Below are positions 34,166 to 47,500 of a stretch of DNA of 64,000 bases, in pieces. The DNA is from Aphrocallistes beatrix (Eukaryota > Porifera > Hexactinellida > Sceptrulophora > Aphrocallistidae). The stretch's first letter is position 1, and every line of letters starts with the position of its first letter. The notes under the pieces are model-generated. The model was not told the DNA's origin. It did no database searches and was given only the letters and a program-made list of their open reading frames with translations. The stretch is taken from positions 4,464,001 to 4,528,000 of the forward strand of contig OY725498.1 in assembly GCA_963281255.1 (NCBI GenBank). The letters are read 5' to 3'. Both the position numbers and the translations under genes were made by a program.

Positions 34166-37100
34166 TCAATATCTATTCTTATATATCAAAATGTCAGTGT
34201 CGTCATCTTCGCTTTGAGGCAATGCATGAGATGAGTAGGCAGTAGAAGCTCGTACCCATTCATCCCCCTCTGTGTATACGGGGTTGATCAGGCTAGCCCG
34301 AGGGATTCGTGTTTCCATCGTGTTTGGTTCGGTTTCGTGTTCGACTCGAACTTTACCGCTACGAGATTTCTGAAACCGAAACTTCTCACTGCTTGCAATA
34401 TAGTATACTAAAAGGCAGTATACCCCAGTCAAGGTAGATAAAGCAATGAAAGTTATTTGATAAACAGGAAGCTCATCATCTCTGCTAAATCCATAAGTTG
34501 CTACAGCCCAGGTTGCAGTGAGTAGAAAAGGAAGTGTACTAGAAGAAATTTGCAATCTCAAAAACTGGATACATCGATTGGAAGTAGTTTCACCTAATTC
34601 AGTACGTTTGCGAAAAATACTCAGCAATACCATTATCCCCAAAAAGATCATCGCAAAGAAAATAATAATATAATTCGGGATAGTGATTGCAAGGTCAAGA
34701 TTGATATTCGTTTCGCTGCTTGGCCAACAGTATAAGCGAACACGTTGATAGGAACACGAAATTATCTTGTAAGATAAAGGAATTGGTATTGCAGGTAGGA
34801 GGTAGCCGACACCGGCGAATATGAAGTCATAAAATACTTTTTTGGTCTTTGTAACGACTAGAATGACGTTTATCATATCCAAAAGAGACCAAAGTGTGGT
34901 GCTAAATGCGAGATATTGCATCAGAATACCAGACACTGTGCAAAGCCAATTCAATTCAGTGCGATCGATTCCAACAAGGAATACCACGAATGCAATCATT
35001 AGAGTTAGAATCACATTTATACGCACGAAAGTTAACCCTTTCCGGAACTGGAATATTCGGAGTGTGAGGAGAATCAGAGCTGTGAAACAGCATAGAGCAG
35101 AGAAAGCGAGAAAACATTTTATGAGAAGAGTGAGTGTTAATGTTGTGTTGGGTATAGGAGGTTGAGTTGGAGAGATGAGTAAAGGTATGTACCCATCAGA
35201 TGAGTCACATTCGAATTGAACCACAGGATCATTACGTGAAGAGATAATGGTGCAAGTAGGGGCATAAATTTGTTGGAATTGTTGAAATAACTCAATCGAT
35301 TCCAATCGAGTGTTGACAAATGTTTTACCATCCTCGTGGTAAGTGGGAGAGTTTGGAAGAGAAATCACAAACAGATTCGAAGGTGAGAATTCATTGATAC
35401 TAGCAAACTGACACACACCACGAGTAGCCGCCACAGAAATATAGTCTCCTTGAAACTCGTATTTCCGTGACGGAGTCTGTACGCGGAGATTGATGCACTG
35501 GTTCCTCCTCACACTCCCAGTGAGGGCTGCGTTCAGGAGGAGAGCTAGCGATGTGATCCGCAACAGCAAAAGAGAGGTTCGACATTGCTGGGGAGTACGA
35601 CCGCCTGGCAACGAGACTTGGGACGAGTCTACGAATGGAAGAGAGATGCTGTGGTTGGTTAGTTCGGGGAATTGGAGATTCCTTACACCATATTCCGCAG
35701 TGTAGTTATCCCATGTTAGCAGTTTGAAGGAGAATGACGTACCACTGAAGGCGTAATACTCCATTCCCTGATCGTAAAGATAGATAGAAACACGGTTTGC
35801 TATCTTGTGTATCGTGTCCACAATGCTGAGGAGGTTGAAGGTCGAGTTATCAGTCTCTTCCCAGCTCTCTTCGGAATTTGACAGGAGAGAATCTGCAACA
35901 TCTAAGAGTTTGTCGAAAGAAGAAATACCAAGGGACAATGTAGGTGTAGGCCAGTCCTCAATTACTTGTTCTACTTCTTGGATAAAAATGGCAGCTACTT
36001 CTAGATCTATTCCCTGCAGTCGAGAATTCTGAGCTAACAGCCACACATCCTGAATGATCGATTCTAACTCACTCTGAGAAGTAGATTTGGTAATGCTCAA
36101 CCTTCGTAATTGATTCAGCGCCATATCCAACTCTGGAGAAACACACTCCGTTACTCTACTGTATCCCCATTGTGGTCTGTCTGCTATGCACTCACAAGAT
36201 GGCAGACATGTACGAGAAATGAGACCGTATTGAGTGTTGGGACACTGGATTTGCACTGTAACACCTGGAACTGTATCAAAGAATGTTATATTCATATCAT
36301 CGGTCGTAGTTTCACAAACAAAAGTACCTACTAGCACTGGTGCACACTGTTCGAGACACTCACAGAAATAACTTCCTTGTGTGTTCACACAATCCTGGTT
36401 CAAATCGCAAATGTCTATGTCAGCACACTCATCAATATCAACACACACCTTAGGTTGGCAACTGGGCTCGAAGCAGTATGGAAGTATTGAATGTGAATTG
36501 TTTAACTCTACGGTATATCCTGAAGGACAAACACATTCGTACTTTAACAATTGGTCTACACAACGAGCAGGATACTCTCCACACAAAGGGTAGTGGACAC
36601 TACACTCGTTGATAGCACTACAATTGTACCCATCACCTTCAAAACCGTCCTTACACTCACATGTGTAGCTACCAAATGTGTCTGTACAGTTAGCGTAGGG
36701 ATCGCATGGAAAGGTTTGGCATTCGTCTAAAGTGATGCATTCGCCATTAAGTTCCAAAAGAAAACCATCTTTACATGTGCATTCATATCCTGAGTTAATT
36801 TGTTCGCACATTTGAGTGATTGGGTTACAAGCTGGAATACATAGACTCACCATAATACAGTTGACACCTTCGAAGCCAGGAGCACAAATGCAGTCATACC
36901 CACTTATATTTGCTTGACACATCCCACCATTCTCACAGGGATTAATATCACATGGTGACTCGCATTGACAACTCCCATTCACTGTCCCCCCACCACACGA
37001 AATGTTACACAATTCACAGTTCATCCCTGTGAAACCTCCTACACACTCACAACTGTAACTCCCATTCCCATCAACACAGCTACCATTATTCATACAGGAA

Positions 37101-40100
37101 CTGTTGACACAGTCGTCTATGATCAGAGAGCAATTCTTCCCAGTCGTATCTGGGACACAAGTACACGTGTAGTCCTGAATGAGATCTGTGCAAGCAAGGG
37201 AGTTTTTGGGATGGCATGGATTAGAATCGCACTCGTCTACCAAAACACAGGTTCCAGAGGTAAGCACATAATTCGGACCACACATGGTGCAACTATATGT
37301 TTGTGGGTAAGGAAGGTTCGTGCAAAATTCTCCTGTTCCGCAAGGAAGTAGCGAACAATCGTCAAATTCTTGATCACAAAATGTTCCAGTCAATCCCTGT
37401 GGACATTCACAGTGAGAACAATTTTGATCGGGGAGAGCTGAATTTTGGCATTGATTGGAGAGACTACACACACTACAATTATTCCCACTCCAATTCCCAA
37501 CACAGTTACAGCCAGTACAAGTAGAATTGTGACTACCATCGTTTTGACAAAGCCCTAGCTCACACGTATCGCAAAGCACCCCGCTCCAATTTCCGATACA
37601 GTTACACCCACAAGTAATATTGTGAATACTTCTGTTTGGACAAGGCATGGCTCCAGAAATATTCAGAAGCACAGCAACTTGAGCAGACATCGGTTGAATT
37701 CCTTTGTCAGTAGCGCTTACGACTAATGTTTGTTGACTTTTGAAACATGGTAGAATTTGTTTAAGAGTGACTGTTCCATTTGAAGATTCAATAGCAAAGA
37801 AATTGTTAGGTTGTGAAGTAATAGAGTAGAAAACTTGTGCATTTGTACCAATATCGAGATCAGAGGCAGATACGTTAAGTATGACCATGTTAATTGAGGT
37901 AGGTTGAGAAATAATAGAAGAGTAGTTCGGTTGAGAGAAGATGGGTGGATTATCATTCACGTCTCCAATATTAACAGACAAAGTTGCTGTACTGTTCGTC
38001 TGATTCTGAGAAGCTTGGTCTGAAGCTGTTATCGTCAACTCGTAAGAAGATCTTGTCTCACGATCCAATGCACTCTCCACTGAGACAACTCCAGTACTGG
38101 AATTAATAGAAAAAGGACCAGCACTGATACTGTACATTACTTCACCATTAGAACCGAAATCTCGATCTGAAGCAACAAACTGAGCTATACTCACACCAAT
38201 CCCAGTGTCTTCTGAGATAGACTGGTATTGGTTATTGTGTATGAATGTAGGAGAGTTGTCATTGATATCTTCGACAGTTACTGTTACGAAAGAATGTGCA
38301 GTGAACCTCAAACTACCACCAAGAGAATCGACAGCTGAAACGTTCAGGAGAATGGGAACTGTGTCAATTTCGCGGTCCAAGAAACCAAGTACTAGCAAAT
38401 CCCCATTCGCATTAACAATAAATCGATTATCTCCACTCACAGAATAAACAACTTCACCATCAATTCCTCTGTCATTATCTGTAGCAGAGACACGACCGAA
38501 TACAGTATTCACTGGAGATTTCTCTGCGACAGAGAAAGAGTAGCTGTTAGAAGTGAAGACAGGAGGGAACTCGTTAATTCCTAAAATCTGGATAGGACAG
38601 GATAGCACACTGGATGTAAGACTAGGAGAGCCTTTGTCTCGGGCAAATAAACGCAACTGATATGACGTGACACCTTCATAGTCGATAGCACCACTTAACG
38701 ACACAACTCCTGTCACGGAGTCAATCGAGAATGGAACCGTTGAAGTAGAGAAGAATTCGATGTCAGAGTTTGAAGAGTTGGTGAGATCTGCATCAGAAGC
38801 GGAGATAGAAAACAAACTAGAATTAATCGGACTATTCTCTGCTACAGAGACTGCACACGACGTTACAGATAGAATCGGAGCATTATCGTTAACATCCTCC
38901 ACACTTATTCGGATAGACAGCGTGTCGTCCAGACGATCACTTAACACAGGATCAGAATCCAGTGCTATTATCACGAGATCATACATGTCCTTATCCTCTC
39001 TGTCTAATCCAGAAACCAGAACAACTGATCCTGTAGCAGAGTCGATACTGAATCTACCTTCGTCGTTACCAGATAAAAAGCTATAAGAAATCACGCCTTG
39101 AGGACCAAAGTCTCCGTCGGTAGCTACCACCTGGAATAGAGTCTCACTGATAGAAATATTCTCCTTAAATGGAAGCATTGGTCCAGTCATGTTTGAGAAG
39201 TTGGGAGAGAATTCGTTCACACCAGTCACTTGCAACAGAACAGTTGCATTCGTATACTTAGGCTCAGCACTTCTATCAAACGCGGTTATTGTCAAGTTGA
39301 AAATCTGCTCAGGTGGCAAAAGAACAGCAGGTGACTCTAGATTCAGGTCTTTTCTCAATGTTATCAAACCTGTCAGCTCGTCAATAGAGAATTCGTTATT
39401 AGCAGAATTAACATGGTAGAGACTGTAACGGAGGTTTGCATTGAGATTGATGTCTCGGTCAGTTGCATTAACCTGATAAATTCCTGTTGTGGCATTTGTT
39501 GTTTCGCGAAATTTAAACATGTACACGGCTTGCTGGAACATTGGAGGATTGTCATTTTCATCTAGGATGGTAACTAATACGTTAACTGTAGAGCTACGAT
39601 ACACTGGATTAATTGCTATTGTTTCTACAACAATCATCCAAGAATAGGAATCTTCCGTTTCTCTATCAAATAGGATGGATCCAACTACAACTCCACTGTC
39701 TTCATCGAGAGTGAAAAATGAATCATCTGGACTGCCACTCTTCACGAATACAAATTCACCGCCCAAACCAAAGTCAGGATCAGTGGCATTCACGTTGAAT
39801 AGGACCAGAGAGATTGGTTGATTCTCTGATATCTCTACGCTAATATCTCCATGCAGGAAGGAAGGAGAGAACTCATCCACTTGTAAGATGAGGATAGTCA
39901 GGTTCGTCTCATTCATTTGTACAGGGGTGCCTTTATCAGTTACTGTTATGAGAAGAACAATCTCTTGAATGGGAGGAACGAAATCAAGATCAAGAGAAGA
40001 GTCCAATCGAATGCTGCCATTCCCTTCATTTATCACAAAGTAGGTTATATTGCTAGCTGGTACTAATTGACTAATAGCGAAACTGAGCTCTCCATTCAAA

Positions 40101-41545
40101 CCAGAATCAACATCCCATGCCGTAACATTGTACACGATTGTGCCTAACTCTTCTGTTTCTTCCAACTGGAAGCTGTCATTGGGATCTGCAAACTGAGGTG
40201 CATTATCGTTAATGTCTGTTAGGTTGATGAGCAAATGGAGAGTAGTGATAAATGGACCAGGTAGACCAGCAGGAGGCGTAGCTGTAGCGAAATCAAATGC
40301 TTCCACTACCAGGTCGTAGTGTGTAGCTTGTTCGTGATCAAGCCGTCCTAAACAATAATAAAGTATACGACTTGTAGAATAGCGCCTTCCAAAATAATGA
40401 ATTAAACAGAGTATACGTAAGTAGTGAGGTTCGTCTATAGCAATTGCTCTACTAATCATCAATTCTAAATTATTCTCAGGTCACAGGCAAATAATGCTAA
40501 TTTTGTTACTCTCTTCGCAAGCAAATTCAGATCAAAAAGTGAATCCATTTTAGGACACTCCACTATAAACTTATTTCAAATCCTTAATTACAATTAGAAA
40601 TTCAATCAATTTGAGTACGTACTCAAATACTCAAACCTTTAAGCTTAGTAATAATCATATTATAACTCACCTGTAACACTGATAATGCCATCAGTTGGTC
40701 CAATAGAAAACACATCAGCGAACGAGGCTAATCTGTAATTCACAACACCTTCATCACCAGAATCTGCATCAGTAGCATTTACAGTCGTCACTGAGAGAGA
40801 AGTGTTCTCCTCAGCAAATTCAAAACTGTATTCAGGCAAAGGAAGGAAGATGGGAGGAAACTCATTTACAGGAATAATGGTGATTTCATACGTCACATTC
40901 GAACTCAGTGGAGGAACTCCCTTGTCTGTAGCTACCAGCAAATATTCATAATAAGAACCACTGGGAAGTGTCATATTGTCAAAATCGAGTCGAGTTTCAT
41001 TCTTTATCTCCAAATGAGCATTCACAGAATCAATTGAAAATATTCCATAATCCACTCCAATAGCAACAAGTGAATATTCGATTTCACTGTTAACACCTTC
41101 ATCTTTATCAGTAGCCTTTCTAGTAAAGCACTTTTCCCCATTTTTGAGATCTTCTCGACAATCAAACCTATAAATAGAATTTTGGAAAATTGGATGATTA
41201 TCATTGATATCCAGAATATTCACTGTATAGTCCAGTTCTGTGTAGCGGACCTTCTCAGGATAAGCGTTATCAGAAGCTAGAATGGTCAATACGTAGAGAG
41301 GATCTTCAGAATTGTCAGTGAACATCTCTCTATCCAGAGGAGATATGAGGGTCAGAATCCCGTTATTTGGATCAATGCTGAAAATATAATCTACACCCAT
41401 TGTACTGATTGAGTACGAGACTTCTCCTTGAGAACCTTCATCCAGATCCACAGCATAGAATGTAGTGATCGGAATGTTAGTGGTATTCTCCTCGAATAGT
41501 GAGATGGAGGATGTATTAGGTAGATGGAACTCTGGCATGTAGTCG
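34166..41545 (-). other. Cadherin-EGF-GAIN-7TM part of the giant receptor
   Basis: Cadherin repeats run from about 41545 to 37640. Eleven are inferred from repeat-end motifs DINDNHPIF, PVNEFPPIF, DINDNAPQF, VDEFSPSF, DENDNPPMF, GVNEFSPNF, DVNDNAPIL, GINEFPPVF, DINDNSPTF and DVNDNPPIF plus a terminal repeat. EGF-like and laminin-EGF-like modules span about 37630-36310 (CSCECVGGFTGMNC-type; DIDECADIDICDLNQDC). A Cys/Trp segment near 36200 resembles a hormone-receptor domain. The GAIN-like region (36130-35180) lacks a recognisable HL-[ST] cleavage site. Seven hydrophobic helices lie in 35140-34390, and the tail to 34166 is polar and acidic (SEDDDTDILIY). Confidence 0.87.
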
Positions 41546-44500
41546 TTAACGTAGTGGACTTCAAAAGACTGGGATATCACAGAATGATCAAAGTTGGACT
41601 CAAATAGCAGTGTATAACTTTCAGCATATTCGGACAAGGAAAAGTTACTAAAAGTCGCGAATGAGTTGGATAATCCTGCTTGATTATAACCGAGGATTTT
41701 GGGAATTCTAGGGGAATTATCCATTTCTATGTAAACGGATATTTCCCAACTACTATTGAGATAGGGTGCTATCATCCCAGTGCCGTAGTCATAGACTCCC
41801 ACGCGTGGAGACACACCACACACGACTGACTGATTGCAATCTGAAGGGAGGGAATCAACACTCAGATAGTAAACCCTCTCTTTCACATAAAAAACATTAC
41901 TCATTATCGTCAAACCATCGTAGCTGGAATCACCTTCTGTAGAGATGTTCAAAACGAGATAGAAATAAACATCCCTTGCGAAAACTCGAAGATCGTCAAA
42001 CACAGCACTACCCAACGAACCCAACTCATACTCTGTAGTGCCGTTAAGTGGGAATGGTTCATCGGTCATTGTGAACAAGTACACTCTCACTGTCCAAGTT
42101 CTATTTCTCCAACCGATATTACGGACAACTTCTCCATTCGCTTCGTCTCTGATACTCAACATGGGACTGTCTCCACATACCACTGTTTCATTACAGTCGT
42201 TAGGCTGTGTGTCTAGTGTCAGGTAAAAGAGTCTCTCTCGAATCAACACAAAACTGAAAACACTTCGAAGCGTATAGTTGGAAGCTGGGACTGTGTACAC
42301 ATTATATTCGATGGAATAGTTGCCTTCAGAGTGAATAGAAAAGTCTGGGAACTCAACCAATCCAGATGTGAAGTTTTGAGTTGTTTCTCCAATCAATGTA
42401 CCGTTACCAGTGTGACGTGTCAAATTCGTTTCAGTTACCCAGTCCCAACCCTTCCAATCATGGTTCGTGACTCGCTGTCCAATACCGACATCAACAAGTT
42501 CAATGAGAGGAGCAGGATTCAAAGGAATTGTCTCGTTACTGGTGTCAGCATGTGTCAAGATATTAAGCACAATGACCCGCTCCTTCACCTCAAACAGCCA
42601 AGATGCTACAACGAGATTAGTATGAGAAAACGTCACTCTAAACTCGAGGATATAGAATCCAGAATGCGAGATGGCGAGATCAGAGAAGGTAGCCCTTCCA
42701 GCTACAATTGGAACGGTCGTTCTTCCCAAGAAGTACGCGTCAGGGTGTCCGTATCCTGCACGGAACGAGACAGTCAATCCCCATGTTGTGTTAGTTGTGT
42801 AGTGTCGAAGGTCGGTGACAATATCATTATTCTCATCAACGAGATATAACTGAGGCTGCTGACCAAATGGAACAGTTTCGTTTGCATCGAACGGATTTTG
42901 GGCTATAAGTACGTTTACAGGTACTTTGTAAAGAGAAATATTCAGAGCAGAACCATTCGATGTAACAAAGAGAGTCAAATTTCTGAGAAATGTACTATTC
43001 AGAGCACTGTCATTCAATCCTGTAAAGTTAGCAGCTTCTGGGGATGGAAGCGGGTCAGCGATTACTAGGGTATGAATATCCGCATTAATAAATTGGCCCA
43101 ATAACCCAGTTTGTGTTAAATCTACAACTGCTTGGGAAATATTCAATAATTCGAGGTAACTGAAAGGAAAGTCATTTGTGCTGTTAGACAAGGTGTCATT
43201 AGTCTGGTTGGTCATATTGGTCTGATTGAATAAATTAGTCATATTGGTTTGGTTGAATATATTAGTCTGGTTGGTCACATTGGTCTGGTTGGTCACATTG
43301 GTCTGATTGGAGGGAGGAGGAGGAGGAACATATGTGTAAGTGTCAGTAAGAGGTGTGGATGTCATGTTCTGAGGTGGATCCCCGATTTCAATCCGGATTG
43401 TCACGTTATTGAAAACGTGATCCACTTGTCTTCTAAAAATACGAGGAATACCCACTATATTCGTTACACGAATCCTCGAAATTGGAATATCAAGGAGGAA
43501 AGCAATATTCGAAACAATTTTCTCCTCAAAAAATGCATCTACTGTGATTGAAGCCATATCGAATCTCAGTTGAATCACCATCGTGGTCTCAAGTTTGATC
43601 TTAGCATCTCCTTTCACAACAAAGTACATTGTCAGAGTAGATCGGTCGAAAAAGTTGGCACCTGGGTTAAGATCGACAGTGGGAATGTGGTCATCTCGAA
43701 CACTAGGATCTCGAGTGTCGGAATACTTGAGGTTATCCTCAGCTAACATTGCATTTGTTGGGACGACGAAGTTATCTCCATTATACACGTCGAGTCGTTG
43801 TGGATTTGGGTAGAATAAACCGACAACAATAGCTCGACTCACGTCAGCATTTAACATGAAAAATCGCAAAACTTGCGGATTCGTGCCTGTGAATGCAATC
43901 GAATAATTCAGTCCAACACGCACGATCGAGTAGAACGTGGAGATACGCTCTTGACAAGTGTACCCCAGACACCATCCATGGTCCATTGGACCGTTTATCA
44001 AGTCGATGAAACTTCCAGCAGCGAGACCCACTGGAGAAATGCGCCTCGTCTCAGTATCAGCATCCAAGCTCTCAATTATCATCATCTCGTGGTTGCTGCC
44101 GGGACAGAAATAAGATTGCCAGTCAGATTTATACTCACAATTCGCGTCACGATAAATGCCCTTATTTGGATACACATCTGAAATGTTCACTCTACTACCA
44201 TCAGTGTTAGTCTGCAATGCGAGAGGGACACGATAATCTCCCAATCCACGCTGTGGGTCTCCATCCCATTCAAACTCTGACTGCGCCACCAACTCGCCAC
44301 TCATTCCAAAGAAAGAATCATCCAACATTTTGATTAACACCTTTTTAGGACCATCACAATCCATGTCCACACAGTCCGGAGGATCCACCCAACTCAGCAA
44401 AGGTCGAAATACAAAGTATGTAGCACCTTCATCAACATTCGATCTGAAACTGTCGCGAATCTCAACAGGGTGCATTGCATCACCAGATTCAGAATGGGAT

Positions 44501-47500
44501 TGGATTGCCTTGTCACCACAAGAATTGAGAAAGTTAGCAAAGGTCACACCATTCATTCGTGTTACACCACTAATGGATGAGTAACTGAGAAGTCTATCGT
44601 ACGGTTTGTTAGGCACATTTCCACTTTCAGACATGAAGGTGGAAAGAGTGAAACCAACATTTCCACCATTCTTCGCAGAATGAGACCTCCAGAAAATTGT
44701 CCGAGACTCATGTCTCGGTTTAGACAACAAAACACTACAATTAACAACATCAGAATTACCCACAAACAAACTGTCACTCACACTCACATACTTGTCAGAA
44801 CAAATATGATCCAGAGATCCCGGTTCGTACACGATAGCATGGAGACCAACTCTGTTATCAACCAGAACCAAATCTTCAAACTGCATTCGTTGTCTGGTGT
44901 AAGTGAACACACCCCAGTCCCAGTTCACATAACAAGTGAACTTGGAAACCTTGCTGCAACGAGGATGGCCGTCATTATACAGCATGTTAATTCCATGGAG
45001 ATTGGAATGTGCAATGTTCCCAAACCATTCTCTAGCAGGGTCAACTTCATCACAATGTTCTCCATCGATGTGGAAACCAATAAAGTCTGACCCAGCTGCC
45101 GAGTTATCTCGAAGTTTCAAGTTGGTCGCACCTGACAATTCAAATGTCACAACATGAGGGAGCAGACCGACGACAATCGTAGTCAGGAAGTCTTCTGGGA
45201 ACTTAGTCTGAACTGCTAAATTGTGAGTCAGGTTTACAGCATCAGCAGCAATGATCACTGAATCCCCGATCGTCCCGTACACCACGTTATCACTGATGTC
45301 AACAGCATGCGAGTTGAACACACCGATGGCAGGACTCTTCGAGTCATAGAACACGCAAGATCGAACAAATGAAGAGTTCCTAAGAGGAGTTTCTAAATTC
45401 AGAAATGCCACAGCATAGCGAGGATCGTACGAATCAGTGAACCCATACTGTCCCCCGTGGTAGAACTCAACACCTTCAAGGAACGTCACTCCAGCAAGGG
45501 TTTTATTGCCGAAATAAATCGTTGATGATATCACTCTTGCACCAAAGTCTCGAGAGGATACGGATCCAGATGGTTCATTCACACCTTCAATGATAATATT
45601 TCGAGTCAACAGAGCTACTTCCGGTCTGAGAACATACTCGATCCCATTCTGTGTCACACCTCTCACCACACGGTGTGTATGATTAAAAGGTGCTACAACA
45701 TAACAAGTCACACGGTCTACCTCGATAAATGAAATGGTGGCTACTTCCGTTTCGTAGTGGTCATACGTGGATGATGTGATCAAAATCTCACTTCTCACAC
45801 TCCAGTCGACTGGTTCAGAGAGGAGAAGTGTCGTGTGGTTTCGCAGGATGGTGGCATTCGCATAGGTCCAAGATACTAAAGGCACCTTCCCCCTCAACTG
45901 AAGTAGACCAAAATTGGCGATCACCTTTGCTCCAATCACAGGAGAACTTGGATACACTAACTCAGGAGTGCCATGATCACCCAGCAGTCGAATGTGAATG
46001 TTATGCTGGAAAGATCCATTCAATCCAGCAATCAGACCAGCATTCTCTCCCAGAATAACGATGTAAGTTGCATTCAGCACATAATCAATGTAATCTTCAA
46101 ACTCGAGCACTCCTTGAATGGTCAGATTTCTGATTGTCGGTAGCTCCGTGTCTATAACCATCCACCAACCAGGCGGAATGAACACATCCTCCACATCAAC
46201 TGGAGGTTCTGATATGCCGTACTCTTCATCCACCCAGTCACTGGGTATGCTCCACTGCTTATAAACGGTGGGTCTACCCATTGGAGGAGGTGGTGGAACA
46301 GGGATAACACATCGAGGGAAGAAACACTGATAGACTGATAGTTTTGTTTCCAAGTTTAAAGTGTCATTGAAAGTATTCCCACTTACAATATAGTACAAAT
46401 CAAGTGAAGACTCATTAAAATGCCAATCACCATGTGACGCGTTGGGACGACGTGGGATATCAATAAAGCTGGTAGTATCGATATCTTCTAGGATGCGAAG
46501 GTAATCGGGTCGCTGGGTGAAAGGATGTCGAATCCACAAATCATCTTCTGGTGCAATGTCAAAGAACCCAGCATTGTAACTGATGTTGGTGATGTGTGTT
46601 AGATTCTGGAATATCAGAGTAGTGGTCTCACCAACTAACACCAGCGACATCCAACCATCAGGATGAGTGAGTCGCTTATTTCTGAAAGGTACAACAGAAC
46701 TTCCATAAATATTTGAAAGAATGGCGTTTACGAATAGGAGTGATTCCGGTTTCGGGTTATTCCATGCCATCCTTCGAAAGCTAACATTCCAACAATAACT
46801 TCCAGCATTCGCACCAACAGACAACTCAGGTACATCCTGCATGCAATTATCAGGAGGCAGGAGTCCCATCGTAGGGACAATGGAGAAAGAGCCATTCTTT
46901 CCCGTGATGGACCCATCCATGTCAGAATGAACTGTTTCATGTTCCCATAGGAAAGAGACACGGTTTGTAGTGTTGATGAAATGAACACCAGACCATCTCA
47001 CCTCCCATCCACCTTGTCGAGATTTGCAATGCGAACAACCAGCAATAGCACTGCAAGATGATTTGTCAAAGTTGGCAAAAGTGATATTACGAAATGTGGA
47101 ACCTCTGTGATGACCAGTTCGAACACCCGCACTCCCACACAACTCCTCTTCCAGTCCGGAAATTCGAGACGATACGAAGCTATCGTACACCAGACAGCCA
47201 TCTTCACTCTCAGTATGCCACACACTGGGAATCGTCACTTCCAATCCTGCCAACTCGTTGCTAATCGCGTTGAAATTACGCCAGTGGACAGCTCCGGTCT
47301 CCACGGTTTCAGCTCCGCGCATGTTATGCCAAGTCAGGAAATCGGAAAACAGCGCCACTGTAGGAATCGTCGACTCACAACTACCATTCTTTTTGGGGGA
47401 ATAATTCGGAAAGATCCATAGTCCATAGCGACCGAATGAGTGTGCAGAGTTGTTAGTGAACTCTCGCATCACCACATGGCGGGGACACACGGTGGACGTG

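Noticed and set aside
34842..39419. Plus-strand ORFs opposite the cadherin/7TM exon
   Set aside because: Antisense shadows without domain content or independent signals.
40660..40671. Separate secreted fibrocystin-L gene ending here (TAA at 40660-40662)
   Set aside because: It would end in the middle of a cadherin repeat. A GT donor at 40670 joins in phase to the remaining half of the repeat at 40347.
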